Shown here piece by piece: positions 57,624 to 64,000 of a stretch of 64,000 nucleotides of DNA. A program made the translations under genes and the position numbers. The stretch comes from Nematostella vectensis (taxonomy: Eukaryota; Cnidaria; Anthozoa; Actiniaria; Edwardsiidae), in the NCBI RefSeq assembly GCF_932526225.1, contig NC_064048.1, positions 3,549,597-3,613,596 of the forward strand, given 5' to 3'. Below the pieces are notes generated by a model, which saw nothing but the letters and a program-made list of their open reading frames with translations, was not told the origin of the DNA and did not search any database. How positions within the stretch are numbered: the stretch's first letter is position 1; each line of letters opens with the position of its first letter.

Positions 57624-60600
57624 ATGTCACAGGCTTACTCTCAAGTAGTCCCAGAGGCACGGTTTCTTGTTTTAGGGAGCGAAGGAGTCGGAAAGTCAGG
57701 TAAAGCTATTTTGATTATAACTAAAGCAAAGATGCAACTCTTTGCTTATCCCTGAATCAATCTACCTTCTTTTCTAAGGGTCAAGGAATTATTTTGTGAA
57801 AATGTATAGGATTAAAACTCGCTGATGACTTTAAAATTGAAACAAATGGGCAAGAATGCAACAGGGTAATTAATTTACACACAAAGTAAATATTGCGGTC
57901 TTAGCCGATACTTAACGGAAATTGTTCTTCTTAAGTGAACAAGAGGATATTGCGAAAACGTGAAATAGAATTTGTTTATAAAGTTAAAGAATTGTTTTTC
58001 ATGCATGTTCAACAAGCTAAATGATTTGTTCAATTTCATGCCTCACTTGAAAGTATCTTTTAATACCAAAGACCATTGAATAGAGCCGGCAAAGGCCTTG
58101 AAACCGAGCTTACAAAAACACCTCTACCGGCCTCTTCTGTCTAAAGACACGTTATAGCAATCTGTCACTGTTAACAAAACGATAAGATTCACAAGAGATT
58201 AAAACCCACAAAGTTGTGTCGTGATATGTCTAGCTAGTGGCCCCGGGGCGACTCCAGCAACTAAGTCTTGTTGTGAATGCGTGAAAACAATAAAAGTGGG
58301 TGATACATTTTTTAATTGAAATCTATTGTTTGCACAATATTTTGAAAGCTTGTTTTTGGATCATGAAGGATTTTGATGACAGCATAGACTTACGCTACTT
58401 TTTTATTGCTTCATTTGGTATTGCATGAGGTCTTGACCAAAACGGGAAGACTTTTAATGGTGAGTTATTAAAATAACTCACCATTAAATGGCTTTATAAT
58501 GCAAACGTTAGCGAAATGCTTTGCCATAAAGAGCTCCGCTGAACAGAAAGATGTCAACATGGACGTATAACATATTAGAAAAAGAGTGTAAATACGTATA
58601 GCGTTAAATTACAGTAAGTACACATGCTCCATTTCCATCTCGTTTTTGTGAGCACTCGCTATATCGACTGCTGAATATAAACACTAACACCTCTTACGAA
58701 AAAAAAAAAAGGAAACAAACAAACCAACTACTGCCATACTATTGGTACACCACATTATCCAGGAAAGGGGTACAATATAGAGATCATTTCAAGATAACAC
58801 CCAAGCGCCCAACGATCATATATTTACAAAGTCCCCTAATAAACTTCTTGGATATAAAGATTATGGTGGCTTTTAATTGAGTGAATTATATGGCAATGCC
58901 TCACAAGAACTCGTTCCAATTTTAAGAGTCTTAGTCAACAGCAGAATTATTAGTGTATGTTCTCATTTAATATTTAATGATGCTCTATCTACCGAATTCA
59001 AATCACAAACAAAGATAAACTATTTCAAAATCTCAAATTTTGCTAGGATGACAAAACGGCTGCTGGCAGAGACTTTCGAACACATTAGCTAGCAAACAAC
59101 ACAAAACAAGACACCTGCCTGGCTTTAAGATAGTGTGTTACGAAAGGTCTAGGCCCAAGAGGTATCGGTGCTAAACTGTTTTTGATCTGATTGTACAGTG
59201 ATTAGTATTTACTAATTGCTTGACCTCACGCATGCTATCTGAATAATAACATCTGCTGACCAACTTGTTATTTCTCGAGCCATCAAGCACAGAATTACCA
59301 ACCTCTCAGTCAGTCTCCAGTCAATCCCAGTAACTAGCTCGAATATTTTCACGATTTATCACCTCCTGTTGTCCTATAATTGTCTTAAATACACATCACA
59401 ACGCAATGAAAGTTTGTGACCTTTATTTTTGGATATAAGACAATTATAGGACAATTAAAGGAGGTGATCAATCGTGAAAATATTCGAGCTAGTTACTGGA
59501 ACTGACTAGAGACTGACTGAGAGGTTGGTGAGCCTGTGTATCAAGTTGAAAAAAAATAATACGACTTAGAGCTCTAGTAGTCTGGTATTGCGCTTTTTCA
59601 AAGGTTAGTCGCAGTGTGGATTTAAGTTTAGTAAAAAAGAGTTTAATATCTATTTTTTGTGTACGATTCAAGTCCCCAATAACAGCCTCTTCAGTTGCCA
59701 TTTCGTCATACAAGCAAAGTATCAAGTGTGAAAAACTCTATTTAACTCCATAAAGGCTAGCCGATGTGTAGTCCCAATAAAAGAAAGCCTTTTAAATGTT
59801 TATTTAATTTTGACCCGCCTCATAAGAACGCCTATTGAATAAAAAGAGCATTTGGGGTCACGAATGTGTCTTTAAGAGAATTTTTGACCCTCTCTTAGTG
59901 AAAAGACAAATAGAAATTGCAGCACAATTCCAGTTTTATCCGTATAAATTAAAATAACACCATTTATATCAACAGCTAAATAGTAATAAAGTAATTGCGA
60001 CAAGACCCAATGTTTTACAAATCATCAAAGACCACAACTATAGTTTTTTGCATATCCCTTGCACCGTTCGAATAGTCTCTGCTTGTATCATAGCAACGGG
60101 CCTTGAAGACGGGGCAGCCACATCAAGAGATCGCAACATTGATTTGTTTGAGTATCACGAAAGGTCGAATGGCCTCATTCGCTTTCTCCCATGTATATAG
60201 AGTTAAAAATAAAACATTTCTTTGTGCTGTCATAACTAGATTCTCCATACAATATCACGCGATTAAAAGGGGGTGCGCAGGGTGCGCGCGCACCCCTTGG
60301 CGGCCAAAAAGTGGGTCATTTCTTATTAAGGAAACTTCAAATACTATGCTTTTCCATATGATACCAATGACTGCGCACCCCCTATATGCAAATCCTGGAA
60401 ACGCGCCTGAATATAACTAATACCAAGAGCAAGACATCATGGTCTCTTGCAAGAGATAATACTTTGTTTAGTGTTACCTTTAAATATGTAGTTGTACAAG
60501 TAATGACGGATGCGGCAAGAACGCGACATTGGAATGTCTTCTTTATACAAACAACACATTTCAAAACAACAATACTAATACCGACCACCGCAACAGTATC

Positions 60601-61171
60601 AACAGCAGCAAAAGCGCTGATTAATTATTTATTTGTTGCAGCCGTAATCGTCCGATACTTGACCAGACGTTTTATTGGCGAATACCAGTCCATAATGGGT
60701 GAGTAGGGCATGTCAGTCCATAATCGGCGGATAGTAAGGCATGTCAGTCCATAATGAGTAAGTAAGGCATATCAGAGTCCACGAGGGTGAGCCTTCAAAG
60801 TAGAACCTTACTAAGCGGACCTCCAAAGCTTCGAATTCGATTTTTCTAGTCAAACCCTAAGCATGAAACCTCAATTGAGGACAGGAAACTCGTGACGGCA
60901 GCGGGACCACATTCCATGGATTCGGTAGATTGAAATGGTTGCTGAGTTGAACACAAGAAAGGAACTATCTGGAAGTTAAGACCTCTAAATTGGAGGGATC
61001 AGCTTTTAAGAGGTCCAGTGATCAAAGTTTGTCCGGCTTGTTATTTTTTAAGAGTGTATTATTACTGATCTAGTTTACTCACTTGTTTTAGAGTTGACGT
61101 ATACACAAATGCTGAGGCTAGATGAAGATTCAACAGGCGTGACATTCGAAATTCGAGACACGATAGAAAGG
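57624..61171 (+). CDS. Divergent Ras-like small GTPase, first three coding exons (rest not found)
   Basis: Exons are 57624-57699 (ATG), 60642-60698 and 61092-61171, joined in phases 1 and 1 with good GT-AG sites. Residues 1-26 hold the P-loop GSEGVGKSA (G1; Walker A GxxGxGKS). Exon 2 gives VIVRYLTRRFIGEYQSIM, the helix 1/switch I region, very like the RFLTxRFIGEY of Ras-like proteins of the RERG/RASL type. The invariant switch I Thr is Ile here (EYQSIMELTY against EYDPT..). Exon 3 gives TYTQMLRLDEDSTGVTFEIR and then DTIER, where Ras has DTAGQ: the switch II Gly and Gln are both missing. GTP hydrolysis and effector binding are therefore probably altered. The NKxD and SAK exons were not found before 62.4 kb. 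They may lie past the window, or the gene may be truncated. Confidence 0.75.
58453..58488. repeat. Perfect 17+2+17 bp palindrome
   Basis: TTTAATGGTGAGTTATT, AA, then its exact reverse complement. It contains a GGTGAGT splice-donor-like core on both strands. Confidence 0.8.
59297..59529. mobile_element. Fold-back element with arms of about 91 and 94 bp
   Basis: The left arm 59297-59387 and right arm 59436-59529 are inverted copies with about six differences and a 48-bp loop. Landmarks are ACCAACCTCTCAGTCAGTCT at the left and its complement at the right, with the CGAATATTTTCACGAT core in both. The transcript of this intron would form a long hairpin. Confidence 0.75.
60256..60412 (+). repeat. 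Dispersed GC-rich repeat fragment, copy 1
   Basis: It begins near GTGCGCAGGGTGCGCGCGCA and ends AAATCCTGGAAACGCGCCTG. An inverted copy lies at 61645-61812. Confidence 0.6.
60685..60785 (+). repeat. Tandem triplication of the Ras-like exon 2 / splice-donor junction
   Basis: CAGTCCATAATGGGTGAGTA at 60687, then CAGTCCATAATCGGCGGAT and CAGTCCATAATGAGTAAGTA, each followed by GGCAT. Period 29-32 bp. The first copy is the real exon end plus donor. Confidence 0.8.
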
Positions 61172-61644
61172 GTAAGGATGTCATTATCACCATCATCATA
61201 ATCATTGGGCATTATAGTTACTAGGATCATCATCATGATAGTGATAATCACCACCATCAGCCGCCATCTATCGCACCGACACCATTATCATCACACTTAC
61301 CTATCAACAAGACTAACAACATCATTGTAGACGTTTTTGTTGTGGCTAGAAAATTTCGTCTTTGCCACTCCCTAAGTCCCTACGACTGGGGTTGCGGTTA
61401 CAACCCCCCCACCCACCCCTTCCCACCCTTGACCAGGTAAAACCCGACCCCACCCCCTACCTTCCGAGTTTTCAGGCTCTCCCTGGCGGAGTATTACGTT
61501 CCGTCTGGTACATTTTCAGTCCTGTTCTGGTGGAATTTTTCCCCAAGCGAAATGAGACATTTCAAAATTCTGGGAATTTTAACCGATCTAGTGAAAACCT
61601 TGACAAAGTTTTTAACAGAAAACCTGCCAAGAACTTATTACTCG

Positions 61645-61812
61645 CCAGGTCCAGGCGTGTACCCAGGATTGGCTGAGGAGGGGATGCGCAGACATAGGAA
61701 TCATATGGAAATAGCAAAGTATTTGAAGACTCCTTAATAAGAAATGCCCCACTCTTTGGCCGAGGGGGATTGGTGCCCGCGCACCCTGTACACCCCCCTG
61801 TGTAAGTGCCTG
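61645..61812 (-). repeat. Dispersed GC-rich repeat fragment, copy 2 (inverted)
   Basis: Reads CAGGCGTGTACCCAGGATTG to GCGCACCCTGTACACCCC, the inverse of copy 1 at 60256-60412. The edge word also occurs at 48.69 kb. Confidence 0.6.
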
Positions 61813-61813
61813 G

Positions 61814-62370
61814 GGTCTATTACCGAGGAGTTTATTATTCTCGTCCATGTCCTTTGTAAACCATATTAGGTCTATTACCGAGGAGTTTATTATTCTCGCC
61901 CATGTCCTTTGTAAACCATATCAGGTCTATTACCGAGGAGTTTATTATTCTCGTCCATGTCCTTTGTAAACCATATCAGGTCTATTACCGAGGAGTTTAT
62001 TATTCTCGTCCATGTCCTTAGTAAACCATACCAGGTCTATTACCGAGGAGTTTATTATTCTCGTCTATGTCCTTTGTAAACCATATCAGGTCTATTACCG
62101 AGGAGTTTATTATTCTCGTCCATGTCCTTAGTAAACCATATCAGGTCTATTACCGAGGAGTTTATTATTCTCGTCCATGTCCTTTGTAAACCATATCAGG
62201 TCTATTACCGAGGAGTTTATTATTCTCGTCCATGTCCTTTGTAAACCATATCAGGTCTATTACCGAGGAGTTTATTATTCTCGTCCATGTCCTTTGTAAA
62301 ACCATATCAGGTCTGTTACCGAGGAGTTTATTATTCTCGTCCATGTCCTTTGTAAAACCATATCAGGCTG
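61814..62370. repeat. 55-bp minisatellite, 10 copies
   Basis: Unit starts at 61814, 61869, 61924, 61979, 62034, 62089, 62144, 62199 and 62254, with the last at about 62310 (56 bp, one extra A). Units differ by one or two bases. On the minus strand each unit holds AATAATAAAC, including the hexamer AATAAA. The array lies downstream of the Kelch gene. Confidence 0.92.
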
Positions 62371-62668
62371 ATTACTACCTAACAACCAACAACATTTTGT
62401 CCCTGCTTTCGCTTAGTCACAAAAACAATAAAGTCAAAAGTATAAAAAGTAACAAAATTTTGCTTCTTTGATTTGATCTTATAAGTTTTGAAAATATTGG
62501 GGGGCACGTGTTTCCAGCACCCCACCGCCACCTATTATGGCAATGACACACTCAGCAATGACAGTGAAAATGAACACTTTTAGTTTATGGTTCGCTTACG
62601 ACGGTCAAAAATAGGAAAGACTAGTTGAAAAGCAACTTCTCAAAAATTGATGAGCGGTTTTCAAGGCT

Positions 62669-63254
62669 CTACGGGACATTTCGAGTAATGCTTTGTAACG
62701 AGTTGACAAGGTCTCTATTCAGGGATACGGCACAGCACTGTATACCACCGATACAATTTGGCACTGTACCCATCACCGTCCACTCATTCAATTCTAAGTC
62801 ATACATCTCCATTTTGTCTGTTCTTTCTCTACAATTCTTCTTCCCACCAAGCACGTAAATCCTTCCGTTTAAATAAGCCACACCCCCGAGAGCACGTGGT
62901 ATCACCAGACTTGCTATGAAACCCCACGTCTCGCTCAAGCAGTCAAACACCTCACACGTGTTATGCGCTGACAGGAGATCATCTTGTGTTCCACCAATCA
63001 CGTAAAGCCTGTCATTCATGGCCACGCCCCCTGCGTACGCGCGCCTTGTCTGCATGGCGGGAATCTCTGTCCACGTGTTCGCACGTGCGTCAAAGCGCTC
63101 AGCGGTTTTCATGTAAACTCCAATTTCAGCCTCGCTCCCGTGCTCAGTTTTTCCGCCAATCGCGTACACGTATTTGTGAGCGATGACGCAAGGTCCACCC
63201 CGACTCACGCTAAGTGGAGCAACCTCCTGCCATTTGTTCGTCGCTGGATCGTAT
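62669..63254 (-). CDS. Kelch-repeat protein, last exon (5' part outside the window)
   Basis: The exon runs from a CATCCTCAG acceptor at 63256-63255 to a TAG at 62671-62669, about 195 codons. It encodes about four Kelch motifs: YDPATNKWQEVAPLSVSRGG with YVYAIGGK, AERFDARANTWTEIPAM with RLYVIGGT, CEVFDCLSETWGFIASL with RIYVLGGKK, and MEMYDLELNEWTVMGTV. Each shows the GG doublet and the spaced Tyr/Trp pair of a Kelch blade. Kelch blades close a beta-propeller that usually binds substrate in BTB-Kelch (KLHL) adaptors of Cullin-3 ubiquitin ligases. BTB and BACK domains are not in the window, so KLHL membership is only likely. A TIR element copy sits about 300 bp upstream, inside the preceding intron. 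Confidence 0.88.
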
Positions 63255-63569
63255 CTGAGGATGACAAAATTGAAACAGAAACCAATTCACTTTGGTGGAT
63301 GACTCATCTTAGGGATTGGAATAAAAAAAAAAAAGAAAAAGTGTGGAGCAAATGGAAGCGAAGTTACATTTGGCCCGAGTTAATTCCGCGAGATTAGAGT
63401 ATTCGGTGTAGGTCCATCAATGTCTAGTTGAACTAGATAACTCATACGAGAATCTAAAAAAGCAATGCAAGCATTATGACTCGAGCTTTTTTTGCCACCC
63501 AAAAAATGGATGGCAGCTAAGCTTTTCAAATTTGCCTACCACCATATGTTTTACTTATCCCCCCTCTTA

Positions 63570-64000
63570 GTCGGGTCGCTTAGCGCACAAAAAAAGCTCA
63601 ATCTATACACAGCGGACAAAAGCACCAAACTTGATATAAATATAGCCTAGAGGATGGTTATCAATATTGAGACCGGTGCCCACCGGTATCATTTGCGGAA
63701 CCATAAATAAAGAGCAATTATTTTTTTTTAGAAATCTGGTGTTGCGGGTACACTGTGGTAAGATTTTCATACCTTTTCAAGACACAAAAAAGATCAAAAT
63801 GCACATATTTGAAAACTATTTCTATCATTTCAGCTGTATTCTATCGAATTCCGAGCCAAGAAACATATAAATAGCTATAAAAAGCTACATTTGAAGAAGA
63901 AGGAAAACCTAATGGAACCCAGGCCCCACGCGGCTTTATTTACATCCCTTTTGCTAACATACAAATATTACTGATTTTTATTCATTAAATAAGCACAAAT
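63570..64000. mobile_element. Second copy of the 16-18.6 kb TIR element (cut by window end)
   Basis: It begins GTCGGGTCGCTTAGCGCAC and matches 18200-18612 in reverse orientation for about 400 bp, including GAGACCGGTGCCCACCGGT and the segment near 63935 ending TTTGCTAACATACAAATA. The rest lies outside the window. Confidence 0.75.

Larger units (their letters stand above)
57700..60641 (+). other. Intron 1 of the Ras-like gene, with hairpin elements
   Basis: 2.9 kb, AT-rich. It contains a perfect 36-bp palindrome (58453-58488), a 233-bp fold-back MITE (59297-59529) and a dispersed repeat fragment (60256-60412). Open frames are short and unsupported. Confidence 0.6.

Noticed and set aside
61814-62370. 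CRISPR-like array
   Set aside because: The units are contiguous 55-bp repeats with no unique spacers, in animal DNA.

Overview
The window looks like nuclear DNA of an invertebrate metazoan. I infer a cnidarian, probably an anthozoan. The genes are split by GT-AG introns, base composition is AT-rich, and old transposons of many classes are present (Ty3/gypsy, DIRS-like, LINE, tRNA-derived SINE, TIR/MITE elements). The species cannot be fixed from this sequence alone.

Layout. 1-18.8 kb is a transposon graveyard: paired TGACGTCA palindromes (0.7-1.0 kb), the C-terminal end of a LINE ORF2 (minus, 1.87-2.34 kb), a broken copy of the Arg-rich peptide gene described below (2.6-2.9 kb), a TIR/MITE element (4.2-5.1 kb), a decayed Ty3/gypsy pol with an internal 48-bp minisatellite (5.4-9.0 kb), a 2.3-kb stretch with nothing recognisable, a nearly complete but frameshifted DIRS-like tyrosine-recombinase retrotransposon (11.4-15.9 kb), and a nonautonomous TIR element (16.1-18.6 kb).

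19.6-48.4 kb is the most interesting part. It is a tandem, segmentally duplicated cluster of small secreted-protein genes, all on the minus strand. Five paralogues (called A-E here: 24.8, 29.2, 34.6, 41.3 and 45.7 kb) encode a signal peptide, an acidic Asp/Glu-rich propiece and a strongly basic C-terminus. That C-terminus is built from 18-bp repeats coding for the hexapeptide RRRYIS (RRRSIS in C) and ends in an amidation-type signal (RFGKK or RYGKK). A sixth, older relative (F, 19.7-20.3 kb) has the same plan with an 11-Arg / YYY / 9-Arg tail ending FFGRK, and the broken seventh copy lies at 2.6 kb. All coding introns are phase 2, so the acidic cassette exon can be gained or lost without breaking the frame: 1, 1, 0, 2 and 2 copies in A-E. 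The spliced lengths of A, B, D, E and F are all multiples of three, which supports the models. The mature products look like cationic, possibly amidated effector peptides, similar in layout to Hydra arminins but not visibly in sequence. Function is inferred.

48.4-64 kb is ordinary genic DNA: a complete 8-exon TCP11-like (TCP11L1-type) gene on the plus strand, the first three coding exons of a divergent Ras-like small GTPase on the plus strand, a 55-bp minisatellite, the last exon of a Kelch-repeat protein on the minus strand, and at the right edge a second copy of the TIR element seen at 16-18.6 kb.
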